Below are positions 1 through 8,670 of a stretch of DNA of 64,000 nucleotides, one piece after another. This DNA comes from Photobacterium alginatilyticum. GTDB taxonomy: Bacteria; Pseudomonadota; Gammaproteobacteria; Enterobacterales; Vibrionaceae. The stretch is taken from positions 62,001 through 126,000 of the forward strand of contig NZ_RSEJ01000007.1 in NCBI RefSeq assembly GCF_009910675.1. Reading direction: 5' to 3'. The notes under the pieces are model-generated. The model searched no databases. It had not been told where the DNA came from and saw only the letters and a program-made list of their open reading frames with translations. Positions within the stretch are counted from its first letter, which is position 1; every line of letters begins with the position of its first letter. A program made the position numbers and the translations under genes.

Positions 1-216
1 ACGGCTAATTTGATGATTGCCCTACCTGTAATTGGTGCACTTTCTGACCTGTTATTAGGCGCAGTTTTATCGATTGGTGAAGAAGTCTTAAATACCGGTC
101 TCTATTTTTCGGACAATGAGTTGACAATTTTTATTATTGGTATCATGGTGCGGGCTATTTCTCATGTCATGGCACTTGCCAAAGACATGAAAGAAGAGAA
201 TGAATTAACAATATAA
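1..216 (+). CDS. DUF2975 family membrane protein, C-terminal part (cut by left edge)
   Basis: The reading frame is open to the left edge, so only the last 71 residues are visible. They hold two hydrophobic stretches (about residues 4-27 and 43-60 of the visible part) and end in the charged tail KEENELTI. The closing pattern, a membrane helix followed by a short tail ending EN-E-LTI, is what I remember of DUF2975 proteins, small membrane proteins of unknown function. The next gene starts ten bases after the stop and encodes a small Cro/C1-type regulator, the usual partner of DUF2975 genes. The family call therefore rests on the tail and the neighbour; the role is unknown. Confidence 0.7.
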   Translation, partial: TANLMIALPVIGALSDLLLGAVLSIGEEVLNTGLYFSDNELTIFIIGIMVRAISHVMALAKDMKEENELTI

Positions 217-225
217 GGTGATTTT

Positions 226-444
226 GTGCCAATTATCATTAATTTAGATGTGATGCTGGCTAAGCGTAAAATGCGCTCAAATGAACTTGCGGCAAAGATA
301 GGGATTACTGAACAAAATTTGTCCGTCCTAAAAAATGCAAGGGCTAAGGCACTTCGCCTGTCAACACTGGATGCTATTTGCAAACACCTGCAATGCCAAC
401 CAGGAGATATCCTCGAGTACGTCGATGACGAAAAGCCAGCATAA
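226..444 (+). CDS. Small XRE/Cro-C1-type helix-turn-helix regulator (YozG-like)
   Basis: A 72-residue DNA-binding protein that is almost only a helix-turn-helix domain. Residues 8-60 fit the HTH_26 pattern: KRKMRSNELAAKIGITEQNL is the helix-turn-helix and the segment around RLSTLDAICKHLQCQPGDIL is the second helical pair typical of this family. The start is GTG, preceded by AAGGTG about ten bases upstream. It follows the DUF2975 gene by nine bases and is probably co-transcribed with it. Such pairs are common in Firmicutes and proteobacteria, and the regulator is thought to control its own operon; the signal is unknown. A bidirectional terminator follows at 491-520. Confidence 0.85.
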   Translation: MPIIINLDVMLAKRKMRSNELAAKIGITEQNLSVLKNARAKALRLSTLDAICKHLQCQPGDILEYVDDEKPA

Positions 445-490
445 TGCTGAAACCCAGACCAGCTGAACATTGCTGCAAGCAAGATGACTA

Positions 491-520
491 AAAAAGGGCC
501 AAACGGCCCTTTTAGTTTTT
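491..520. terminator. Bidirectional rho-independent terminator
   Basis: GGGCC and GGCCC arms enclose the loop AAAC, extended by A/T pairs, with T-rich sequence on the plus side and a run of T on the minus side. It separates the XRE gene from the convergent end of nifJ and can serve both. Confidence 0.85.
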
Positions 521-536
521 TATCGCTTAGCTATCG

Positions 537-3500
537 CTAGTCAGCATCCAGCTCGACATGCGGGGCAACCGAACCTTGCTTGCGGGTCGCCAGCTCTTCA
601 TAGAGCTGCCACTTACGCTTGGCAACCTGCTGAGCGTGTGCGGTAATTTCAGCCGCGGCTTCAGGGTTGCTCCGACGCAGGATTTGGTAGCGCGCTTCGT
701 TATAGCGGTATTCCTCCAACGGAATTGTCGGCCGCAAGGTATCGAGCGAGAACGGATTCTCACCGACATCACGCAGTGCCGGATTATAGCGGAATAACGG
801 CCAGTGACCGGATTGCACCGCCAGTTGCTGCTGATGCAGGCCATCTTCCATATTGATACCATGAGCAATACAGTGGCTGTAAGCAATAATGATTGACGGG
901 CCTTTATAGGCTTCGGCTTCTCGCATCGCCAGCAGTACCTGCTGCGGATCCGCGCCTAGCGCAACCCTGGCAACGTAGACGTTGTTATAGGATATCGCCT
1001 GCATCGCCACATCTTTCTTGGTGGCCTGTTTACCGGCTGCGGCAAACTTGGCAACCGCACCAAGCGGCGTCGACTTCGACATCTGGCCGCCGGTATTGGA
1101 GTACACTTCGGTATCCATGACCAGTACGTTGACATCCGCCCCGCTGGCAAGCACATGATCAAGACCGCTTGAACCAATATCGTAGGCCCAGCCGTCACCA
1201 CCTACTATCCAAATAGAACGGCGGATAAGTTGGTCAGCGACTGACATCAGGTTCTTGGCAGACTCAGTGCCAATGGTTTCCAATTCCGCCTTCAGGGTAT
1301 CTACCCGTTTGATCTGGGCCTGGATATCCGTTTCGGTCAGTTGCTCGGCATGCAATAGTTGATCAACCAGTAGTGGATCAAGCTGCTCGCGATTTTCCAC
1401 CAGCAACTGCTCAGCCATCTCGTGCTGCTTGACAGCGGCCAGGCGGAAACCAAAGCCAAATTCAGCGTTATCTTCGAACAACGAGTTAGCCCAGGCCGGT
1501 CCACGCCCTTCGGCATTTTTCGACCAAGGTGTCGTCGGCAAGTTACCGCCATAAATCGACGAACATCCCGTCGCGTTGGCAATCATCAGGCGATCACCAA
1601 ACAGCTGGGACATCAGCTTAAGATACGGGGTTTCACCACAGCCCGAACACGCTCCCGAGAACTCAAACAACGGCTGAAGGAACTGGGCGCCGCGAACATT
1701 GGAGAAATCAACACGGGCACGCTCGTTATATGGAATGGTTTCGAAGAAGTCGAGGTTGCGCTTCTCCTGTTCCATATATGGCGCTTTCAGCTCCATATTA
1801 ATGGCCTTACGCTCCGGCTGATCGTCCGTCGCCTCCTGAACGACCATCGGACAGGCATCGACGCACAGGCTACATCCGGTACAATCTTCGGCATACACCT
1901 GCAACGTATAGCGGGTGTCCGGGAAACCACGAGCGGTAATACCCGCAGACTTGAAGCCTTCCGGTGCTTCTTCGAGTTTCGACTTATCGTAGAACTTGGC
2001 CCTTATCGCTGCATGAGGACAAACGATGCTGCAGTTACCGCACTGAATACAGTCTTGCTGCTCCCAGACCGGGATTTTCTGGGCAATGTTTCGTTTCTCC
2101 CACTGGGTCGTACCCGACGGATAAGTCCCGTCGACAGGCAACATGGAAACCGGGATCAAGTCTCCCTTACCAGCCATCATCTGAGCCGTCACTTTCTGCA
2201 CAAACTCCGGCGCATTCTCTGATACCACCGGCTTGTCCTGTTCGCTAGCCGTCACCGTGGCAGGCACTTCAACCTGATAAAGGTGTGCCAGGGTATGGTC
2301 AACAGCGGCAAAGTTCTTCTGAACCACTTCCGGCCCTTTGCGAGAATACGTCTTCTCGATGGCCTTTTTGATTTTGGCAATCGCCAGATCTTTTTCCAGT
2401 ACGCCGGAAAGGGCAAAGAAGCAAGTCTGCATTATGGTGTTGATACGGTTACCCATACCGGTATCGCGTGCAACCTTGTAGGCATCAATAATATGAAGCT
2501 GCATATTGCGCTCGATAAGCTGCTGCTGCATACGAGCAGGCAGTCTATCCCAGACTTCATCAACCGACGCGGTAGTATTGAGCAAGAAAGTGGCATTATC
2601 GGCCGCTTTTGCCAGCATATCGGTACTTTCGACAAAGGTAGCCTGGTGGCAGGCAACAAAGTTTGCCGACTGGATCAAGTAAGGGCTATTGACCGGATGG
2701 TGGCCGAATCTCAGGTGCGACTCAGTTTGCGAACCTGATTTTTTCGAATCATAGACAAAATAGCCCTGAGCAAAATAATCCGGATCTTCACCGATGATCT
2801 TGATGGTATTTTTGTTCGCCCCGACGGTACCGTCGGCACCCAGGCCGTAGAACATGGCGCGTACCACATCATTCGATTCAATATCGAAGCTGGCGTCGAC
2901 ATCCAGATGTGAATGGCTTACATCATCGATAATGCCTACGGTAAAGTGATGCTTTGGCTGGTCCAGTTCGAGGTTATCGAACACCGCCTTGACCATTGCC
3001 GGTGTAAACTCCTTGCTCGACAGGCCATAGCGACCGGCGATCAAGCGAGGCATTTTCTCGAAATGATCCTGCCCATTGTTATTAAGAGAATCCATAAGGG
3101 CGGTTAGCACATCCTGATACAAAGGATCCGCATTCGCACCCGGCTCTTTGGTTCGATCAAGCACAGTGATTTTTTGTGTCGTTAGCGGCAACGCTTCAAG
3201 CAGGTGCCTGGCTGACAGCGGACGATACAAACGTACCTGCAACACACCGACTTTCTTGCCTTGTGCCACCAGATATTCAACGGTCTCTTTCACTGTTTCG
3301 ACACCGGAACCCATAGCAATCACTACATGCTCGGCGTCAGGTGCACCAAAGAACTCCATCAGTTTGTAGCGGCGACCGGTAAGTTCGCCCAGCTTGTCCA
3401 TGCAAGCCTCTACAATTTCAGGTGTTCTGGCATAATATGGATTAACCGTTTCCCGTCCCTGGAAATAAACATCCGGGTTCTGTGCCGTACCACGAATAAA

Positions 3501-4163
3501 CGGCGAATCCGGGCTCAGGCCACGCTCGCGGTGCGCCCGTACCAGCTCGTCAGAAATCATGGTTCGAATATCGGCATCCGGGATCAAGCTGATCTTGTTA
3601 ACCTCATGCGAGGTTCTGAAGCCATCAAAGAAATGGATGAAGGGGATCCGTGCATCCAGAGTCGCAGCATGAGCCACCAGCGCCATGTCGTGGGCTTCCT
3701 GTACCGAGGAAGAAGCCAACAACGCAAAACCAGTACCACGAGCGGCCATAATATCCTGGTGATCACCAAAGATAGACAGCCCCTGAGCCGCCAGCGAGCG
3801 AGCCGCCACATGGAACACTGCCGAGGTAAGCTCACCGGCAATCTTGTACATGTTCGGCAGCATCAGCATTAGCCCCTGCGAGGCAGTAAAGGTCGTCGTC
3901 AATGCTCCGCTTTGCAAGGCACCATGCACCGTCCCTGCTGCCCCGCCCTCACTCTGCATCTCTGCAATCAGCGGGATATTGCCCCAGATATTGCGCTGGT
4001 CTTCCGCTGCCCACTGATCGGCAAACTCTGCCATCGTGGACGAAGGGGTAATCGGATAAATTGCGCATACTTCACTAACACGATAGGCAATGTGCGCCGC
4101 GGCTTCATTTCCGTCGCAAGTGTGCATGACTTGCTCGGACGAAAGTTTCGTTTTCTCAGTCAT
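537..4163 (-). CDS. nifJ: Pyruvate:ferredoxin (flavodoxin) oxidoreductase
   Basis: Single-chain PFOR of 1208 residues (E. coli NifJ is about 1174). It oxidises pyruvate with CoA to acetyl-CoA and CO2 and reduces ferredoxin or flavodoxin in the cytoplasm. The N-terminal pyruvate-binding domain is followed by domain II (about residue 270). Two ferredoxin-type clusters follow (CIQCGNCSIVCP at about 705 and CTGCSLCVDACP at about 760), then CSGCGETPY at about 834 for the proximal cluster. The TPP site shows GDGWAYDIG near 988 and NTGGQMSKS near 1023. The start is supported by AGGAG six bases upstream. It lies nine bases downstream of the GltD-like flavoprotein gene, so both are one transcript. Placement behind a lyase that makes pyruvate suggests it consumes that product. 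Confidence 0.97.
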   Translation of the reverse strand: MTEKTKLSSEQVMHTCDGNEAAAHIAYRVSEVCAIYPITPSSTMAEFADQWAAEDQRNIWGNIPLIAEMQSEGGAAGTVHGALQSGALTTTFTASQGLMLMLPNMYKIAGELTSAVFHVAARSLAAQGLSIFGDHQDIMAARGTGFALLASSSVQEAHDMALVAHAATLDARIPFIHFFDGFRTSHEVNKISLIPDADIRTMISDELVRAHRERGLSPDSPFIRGTAQNPDVYFQGRETVNPYYARTPEIVEACMDKLGELTGRRYKLMEFFGAPDAEHVVIAMGSGVETVKETVEYLVAQGKKVGVLQVRLYRPLSARHLLEALPLTTQKITVLDRTKEPGANADPLYQDVLTALMDSLNNNGQDHFEKMPRLIAGRYGLSSKEFTPAMVKAVFDNLELDQPKHHFTVGIIDDVSHSHLDVDASFDIESNDVVRAMFYGLGADGTVGANKNTIKIIGEDPDYFAQGYFVYDSKKSGSQTESHLRFGHHPVNSPYLIQSANFVACHQATFVESTDMLAKAADNATFLLNTTASVDEVWDRLPARMQQQLIERNMQLHIIDAYKVARDTGMGNRINTIMQTCFFALSGVLEKDLAIAKIKKAIEKTYSRKGPEVVQKNFAAVDHTLAHLYQVEVPATVTASEQDKPVVSENAPEFVQKVTAQMMAGKGDLIPVSMLPVDGTYPSGTTQWEKRNIAQKIPVWEQQDCIQCGNCSIVCPHAAIRAKFYDKSKLEEAPEGFKSAGITARGFPDTRYTLQVYAEDCTGCSLCVDACPMVVQEATDDQPERKAINMELKAPYMEQEKRNLDFFETIPYNERARVDFSNVRGAQFLQPLFEFSGACSGCGETPYLKLMSQLFGDRLMIANATGCSSIYGGNLPTTPWSKNAEGRGPAWANSLFEDNAEFGFGFRLAAVKQHEMAEQLLVENREQLDPLLVDQLLHAEQLTETDIQAQIKRVDTLKAELETIGTESAKNLMSVADQLIRRSIWIVGGDGWAYDIGSSGLDHVLASGADVNVLVMDTEVYSNTGGQMSKSTPLGAVAKFAAAGKQATKKDVAMQAISYNNVYVARVALGADPQQVLLAMREAEAYKGPSIIIAYSHCIAHGINMEDGLHQQQLAVQSGHWPLFRYNPALRDVGENPFSLDTLRPTIPLEEYRYNEARYQILRRSNPEAAAEITAHAQQVAKRKWQLYEELATRKQGSVAPHVELDAD

Positions 4164-4172
4164 GATCAGCTC

Positions 4173-5804
4173 CTACTCCATTTCCGCCGCGACCATTTCG
4201 ATCGCATGACAAGGACATTGCGAATAACAGGCTTCGCATCCGGTACACTTGTCGTAATCCACCTTGTAGCCTTTTCCTTTGCCAAGGCGGGTAATCGCCC
4301 CGTGCGGACAGGCACCAAAGCAGCCATTACACTCAAAGCAGTTACCGCAGGAGTAACAGCGCTGCGCCTCGAACAAGGCTTCTTGCTCTGTCAGCCCGCC
4401 GACAACCTCATCAAACGAGGTCGCCCGCTTGATCACCGGGATCGCTGGTTGTTCGCTCTGATCCGCATCGGTTTTGTACCAGAGATGCAGCTTGTCGAAC
4501 TTAATCAACGGCTGTTTGGTCACTTTGGTGAAGATACGTTTATTAAGGAAGGCATCAATATGGGAGGCCGCTTTTTTACCGTGGCCGACAGCAATAGTAA
4601 CGGTACGATCACAAGGGACCATGTCACCACCGGCAAACAAGCCCTGGTAACCGGTCATCATCTGCTCGTTCACCATCACAGTGCCATCCCATTTATGTTC
4701 GACACCCGGGATATTCTTTGTCAGCTGGGTATCGATATTCTGACCCAGCGCCAGAATGAGCGAATCGGCTTCGACTGTCTCAAACACACCTGTTGGTTGC
4801 GGACGACCATTCTCGTCTATGTCCATTTTTTCAAGGGTAAACGTGGTTCCGTCAATCTGGTTGATCGTACGCTGCCAGTGGAACGTCACGCCCTCTTCCA
4901 TCGCTTCGACACATTCAAAATCATGGGCAGGCATATGGGCACGATCCCGGCGGTAGATAACCATCACATCAGCCCCCATTCGGCGTGCCGTACGTGCCGC
5001 ATCCATCGCGGTATTACCGCCACCGTAAACAGCCACACGCTGGCCCAGCTTCGGCGCCGTGTTCATCTCAATAGCACGCAGATAGGACACTGCATCATTC
5101 ACTTTGCCGGGATCGTCATTGGGAATATCGACGCCACGGCCGACATGGGCACCAATGGCAAGAAAGACAGCATCAAACTTTCCTTTGACTTTTTCTGCCA
5201 GCAAATCTTCTACTTTATGGTTGAGGACAATTTTGATCCCCATCGCTTCGATACGGGCAATTTCGTTTTCGAGAATATCGCGCGGCAAACGATAGGCCGG
5301 AATGCCGAAGTGCATCATACCGCCGGCCATCGGTGCCGCATCACGGATCTCAACGTCGTGCCCTTTACGCTTAAGGTGATAAGCCGTTGCCAGGCCACTC
5401 GGACCGGCACCGATTATCAGTACCCGCTTGCCTGTCGGCTCGGCATCAAACCTGACCGGCCACTTTTTCTCAAGAGCCTGATCGCCAAGAAAGCGCTCGA
5501 CAGCATGGATACTGACTGCCTGATCGACATTGGCACGGTTACAGGCAGATTCACAAGGGTGATAACATACCCGGCCGTGTATGGCGGGCATCGGGTTATT
5601 TTTGATAAGTGCCTGGAAGGCTTCTTCATATTGCTCGGACTGAGCCAGGGACAGCCATTCCTGAATATTACTGCCCGTCGGACAGGCATGGTTACAAGGC
5701 GGGAGGGAGTTAGAATAGATAGGGAATTTGGTACGAACTGGTCCAGAACCTTTTTTCAGGGTGAGATCTGGTGGCAGTGTCATATCCTTAGGACAATTGC
5801 TCAT
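4173..5804 (-). CDS. GltD-like FAD/NAD(P)H oxidoreductase with C-terminal 2x[4Fe-4S] ferredoxin domain (AegA/YgfK-related)
   Basis: A 543-residue electron-transfer flavoprotein. The N-terminal adrenodoxin-reductase-like Cys region (CNHACPTG near 37, CYHPCESACN near 79) precedes an FAD Rossmann motif (VLIIGAGPSGLATA, about 128) and an NAD(P) motif (VAVYGGGNTAMDAARTA, about 253). The C-terminus has two ferredoxin clusters (CFECNGCFGACP near 487 and CTGCEACYSQCP near 519). Family knowledge: glutamate synthase small subunit relatives such as E. coli AegA, YgfT and YgfK act in anaerobic urate/purine breakdown. This one is much shorter than YgfK and lacks a glutaminase partner, so it is not glutamate synthase. 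Sitting directly upstream of nifJ, it may pass electrons between reduced ferredoxin and NAD(P)H; that is inference. Confidence 0.85.
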   Translation of the reverse strand: MSNCPKDMTLPPDLTLKKGSGPVRTKFPIYSNSLPPCNHACPTGSNIQEWLSLAQSEQYEEAFQALIKNNPMPAIHGRVCYHPCESACNRANVDQAVSIHAVERFLGDQALEKKWPVRFDAEPTGKRVLIIGAGPSGLATAYHLKRKGHDVEIRDAAPMAGGMMHFGIPAYRLPRDILENEIARIEAMGIKIVLNHKVEDLLAEKVKGKFDAVFLAIGAHVGRGVDIPNDDPGKVNDAVSYLRAIEMNTAPKLGQRVAVYGGGNTAMDAARTARRMGADVMVIYRRDRAHMPAHDFECVEAMEEGVTFHWQRTINQIDGTTFTLEKMDIDENGRPQPTGVFETVEADSLILALGQNIDTQLTKNIPGVEHKWDGTVMVNEQMMTGYQGLFAGGDMVPCDRTVTIAVGHGKKAASHIDAFLNKRIFTKVTKQPLIKFDKLHLWYKTDADQSEQPAIPVIKRATSFDEVVGGLTEQEALFEAQRCYSCGNCFECNGCFGACPHGAITRLGKGKGYKVDYDKCTGCEACYSQCPCHAIEMVAAEME

Positions 5805-6003
5805 AATGTTCTACCTTGTTGTCGGTAAAATGATGAAACGTACCCTTATGGCGTTATGCTGCTGTAGCGGCAACCTGTGTCAGATCGCCCCCTTCACCCA
5901 CAGCACCTAGTTATATGAATTGTTCGTCGAAGGTACATCTCGTTTTGTTGTACCAACTCAAATAAGCCGTTGCGCCTGTTAATCCAGACGCTCAACGACT
6001 TAG

Positions 6004-6017
6004 TAGATTGGTATCAA
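6004..6017 (-). promoter_or_regulatory. Candidate FNR box upstream of the flavoprotein-nifJ genes
   Basis: On the minus strand the sequence reads TTGATACCAATCTA, matching TTGAT-N4-ATCAA at nine of ten defined bases. It lies in the roughly 230-base gap between arcC and the GltD-like gene, about 200 bases before that start. Anaerobic control of nifJ would make sense, but the single match is weak evidence. Confidence 0.35.
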
Positions 6018-6037
6018 CTGTAGGGAATATTGAATAA

Positions 6038-6940
6038 TTAAACGGCGACGCAGGTACCAGCACGCTCTGCCAGTACTTCCAAACCTTCTTCAAGTGCACC
6101 GATATAGGCACGTCCACCGAACTGGGCAAAATCTGCCGCGGCTTCGACTTTAGGCCCCATTGAACCGGCAGGGAACTGATATTCACTTAGCTGAGCCGGT
6201 GTTGTCGCGCGAAGTGCACGCTGCTGCTCGGTACCCCAGTCCAGGTAAACGGCATCAGCATCCGTTAAGATCAACAGCTTGTCTGCTTTAAGCTGTTTAG
6301 CCAGCAAGGTTGCGGCCAAATCTTTATCAATCACGCCTTCAACACCCTTGTAGCCAAATTCGCTTCGGCAAACCGGAATACCACCGCCACCACAGCAAAT
6401 GACGATCTGACCAGCATCGAGCAAAGTATCAATCGACTTCTTGTCGATAATATTAATCGGCTTAGGCGATGGCACCACGCGACGGACGTAATCACCATCA
6501 CGCTTCATGATCCAGTTATTGGCTTCAGCCAAAATGCCTGCTTCTTCTTCGTTGTAGACAGGGCCAACAAACTTAGTCGGGTCCAGCATGCTTGGATCGT
6601 CAGCATTGACTTCGATACGTGTAAGCAGGCTGGTGACTTCCGTTTCCGGCAGCAGGTTCTGCAGCTCCTGAGCCAGCATATAACCAATCATGCCTTCACT
6701 TTCAGCACCCAATACATCCAGCGGATAAGGGGAAACTTTGTCGTAAGCCAAGTTTTGCAAAGCAAGCAGGCCAACCTGCGGTCCGTTACCATGGACGATC
6801 GCAACCTGATATTCTTTGGCAATCTCGGCAATCGCTTTGGCCGCAATCTTAATATTCGCCAACTGGTTTTCAAAACTTGGCGCGTCGCCACGACGTAGCA
6901 ATGCATTGCCGCCTAGGGCAACAACAGCGGTGGGTTTCAT
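6038..6940 (-). CDS. arcC: Carbamate kinase (YqeA/ArcC family)
   Basis: 300 residues, the normal length for carbamate kinase, which converts carbamoyl phosphate and ADP to ATP, CO2 and ammonia. Conserved amino-acid-kinase motifs are visible: ALGGNALL at residues 8-15, HGNGPQVGLL near 49, and the nucleotide-binding stretch ILTDADAVYLDWG near 225. AAGGAG lies just upstream of the ATG. It follows hyuA by 77 bases in the same direction, in the order found for E. coli ygeW-X-Y-hyuA-yqeA. Here it would harvest ATP from carbamoyl phosphate released by the YgeW-type transferase. An arginine deiminase pathway role is less likely, because no arcA or arcB is nearby. Confidence 0.94.
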   Translation of the reverse strand: MKPTAVVALGGNALLRRGDAPSFENQLANIKIAAKAIAEIAKEYQVAIVHGNGPQVGLLALQNLAYDKVSPYPLDVLGAESEGMIGYMLAQELQNLLPETEVTSLLTRIEVNADDPSMLDPTKFVGPVYNEEEAGILAEANNWIMKRDGDYVRRVVPSPKPINIIDKKSIDTLLDAGQIVICCGGGGIPVCRSEFGYKGVEGVIDKDLAATLLAKQLKADKLLILTDADAVYLDWGTEQQRALRATTPAQLSEYQFPAGSMGPKVEAAADFAQFGGRAYIGALEEGLEVLAERAGTCVAV

Positions 6941-7017
6941 GTTAACTCCTTGAATTCTAATTGTGGTCTAACACCGTTTCCGACACATTCTTCTTCTGGA
7001 ACATCAGCGACTAGAAA

Positions 7018-8460
7018 CTACTGATGCGGAAACGGTTTGCGGCGAACAAAGCGGCCATTCCCGGCTTTCCCCATAAATTCGCCATTACATGCGACAACCT
7101 GTCCACGGCTGATGGTCATCATCGGCCAGCCAAGACAATTCATATCTTCATACGGGGTATAATCGGTGTTGTCGTGTAATAAATCGTGAGTAATCGTGAC
7201 CTGCTGCTTCGGATCGAACAGCACCAGATCAGCATCTGCACCCTGGGCCAGGCAGCCCTTTTGCGGGTAGAGCCCGAACAGCTTCGCCGGCATGTAGCTG
7301 GTTAGCTCGACAAACCGGCTCGGACTAATCCGTCCGCTCATCACGCCTTCCGAGAACAGTAGCGGCATCCGGTTTTCGACGCCGGGCATACCGTTCGGGC
7401 AGGCGCTGAAATTATCTTTACCGCGCTGCTTCTGCTCACCATAGGTAAACGAGCAGTGATCAGTTGCGACGGTATCAATGCTACCGTCCATCAGGCCCTG
7501 CCACAGTTTTTCGCGCTCCTCGAACGGGCGCAGCGGTGGACTTAGAATAAATTTCAGCGCATCTTCGCGCTCGTAACAGCGCTCATCAAGCAACAAATAT
7601 TGCGGACAAGTTTCAGCCCAGACAGGCTGTTTGTTCTGGCGAGCCAGGCGGACATAATCCAGGCCGAGCCCGTTGGAAAGGTGAACGATATACAGCGGCG
7701 CATCCCCTGCCAGTTTTGCCAGATTAATCATTCTGGCAATCGCTTCTGCCTCGCATTCCAGCGGGCGACTTTCGGCATGATACTTAGGCGCAGTCTTCCC
7801 TTCTTCGAGCAATTGCGCTCGTCTCAGGGCAATGGCGGCATCGTTCTCGGGATGAACCGTAGTCAGGGCATGAACTTTATTGAGCTGAGTAAGGGCGCGC
7901 AGCACAGACTCATCATCAAGCTTATAGCCATAGGTCAGGTAGAGCTTGAAGCTCGAAATACCTTCAACGTCGACCATTGCAGCCATTTCTGACAGAATTT
8001 CGTCATCAATATGCTGTATCACGCCATGGAAGCTATAGTCGATGACCGCAGTGTCCTTGGCATAGTCCTTATACACTGACAGCTGATGATGAAGGTTGCA
8101 TCCTTTGGGTCCAAATCCCATATGGTCAACCACCATGGTGGTGCCACCGCAGGCTGCGGCTCGGGTTCCGGTGTAGAAATCATCACTGCTGCGGGCTATG
8201 CCGACATCAATATTGAAATGGGTGTGAACATCAATGCCACCCGGCATTACATACAGGCCTTCGGCATCGATAATGCGCGTCCCGGCAGGATAAGTGGAAA
8301 TATCAGGGGCAACGTCGGCGATCTTGCCATCAACAATCAAGATATCAGCTTTCTTTTCATCTTGATGATCAACCACAATACCATGGCGAATGAGCACGAC
8401 CGACGACTCGCCGTCCGTACGGTTATACAACTCCGGGGAAAAAGAACGCTTTGAAATCAT
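7018..8460 (-). CDS. hyuA: D-phenylhydantoinase / dihydropyrimidinase-type amidohydrolase (HyuA/YgeZ)
   Basis: A 480-residue cyclic amidohydrolase, close in sequence to E. coli HyuA (461 residues). Metal ligands HTH sit at 79-81, the carboxylated Lys lies in SSFKLYLTYGY near 171, further ligands are in TTVHPEN and VHLSNGLG, and the catalytic Asp is in TDHCSF near 335. It opens hydantoin- or dihydropyrimidine-like rings in the cytoplasm. The N-terminus carries about 18 residues more than the E. coli protein, but AAGGGTGG directly before the ATG supports this start. It lies between ygeY and arcC in the catabolic cluster, so its substrate is probably a purine-derived ring, not a dietary hydantoin; that is inferred from context. 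Confidence 0.93.
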   Translation of the reverse strand: MISKRSFSPELYNRTDGESSVVLIRHGIVVDHQDEKKADILIVDGKIADVAPDISTYPAGTRIIDAEGLYVMPGGIDVHTHFNIDVGIARSSDDFYTGTRAAACGGTTMVVDHMGFGPKGCNLHHQLSVYKDYAKDTAVIDYSFHGVIQHIDDEILSEMAAMVDVEGISSFKLYLTYGYKLDDESVLRALTQLNKVHALTTVHPENDAAIALRRAQLLEEGKTAPKYHAESRPLECEAEAIARMINLAKLAGDAPLYIVHLSNGLGLDYVRLARQNKQPVWAETCPQYLLLDERCYEREDALKFILSPPLRPFEEREKLWQGLMDGSIDTVATDHCSFTYGEQKQRGKDNFSACPNGMPGVENRMPLLFSEGVMSGRISPSRFVELTSYMPAKLFGLYPQKGCLAQGADADLVLFDPKQQVTITHDLLHDNTDYTPYEDMNCLGWPMMTISRGQVVACNGEFMGKAGNGRFVRRKPFPHQ

Positions 8461-8576
8461 GACGCCACCCTTTATCTCAAGGCCGAAGCCTTATTCCATC
8501 TACCAAAACCTTCTCGAAGTACCAGTCAGACAACTGCTACTTCGACAAGACAAGTCAGCTAATTGGTGAAAATCCA

Positions 8577-8631
8577 TCCCGAGGGGGATATGAGGTCAGT
8601 AGTAAGGCAGAGCGTACTGACACCCTCGGGA
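8577..8631 (-). repeat. Nested inverted repeat between ygeY and hyuA
   Basis: Perfect 9-base arms TCCCGAGGG/CCCTCGGGA enclose a second perfect pair GTCAGTA/TACTGAC (8595-8601 and 8615-8621). The structure lies 40 bases after the ygeY stop on the transcribed minus strand. No strong T-run follows, so it may stabilise or process the mRNA, or slow transcription, and need not fully terminate it. Confidence 0.7.
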
Positions 8632-8670
8632 CGGAAAATCATGCTAACGCTGGCTAACCAGCATCAAGGC

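Noticed and set aside
1422..2222. 266-codon plus-strand frame opposite nifJ
   Set aside because: Antisense to the Fe-S region of nifJ; Arg-rich low-quality translation and no ribosome-binding site.
3912..5828. 638-codon open frame on the plus strand opposite the GltD-like gene and the nifJ 5' end
   Set aside because: It is antisense to two clearly conserved genes, spans their junction, and its translation is rich in His, Arg, Thr and Cys with no domain pattern; a codon-bias shadow.
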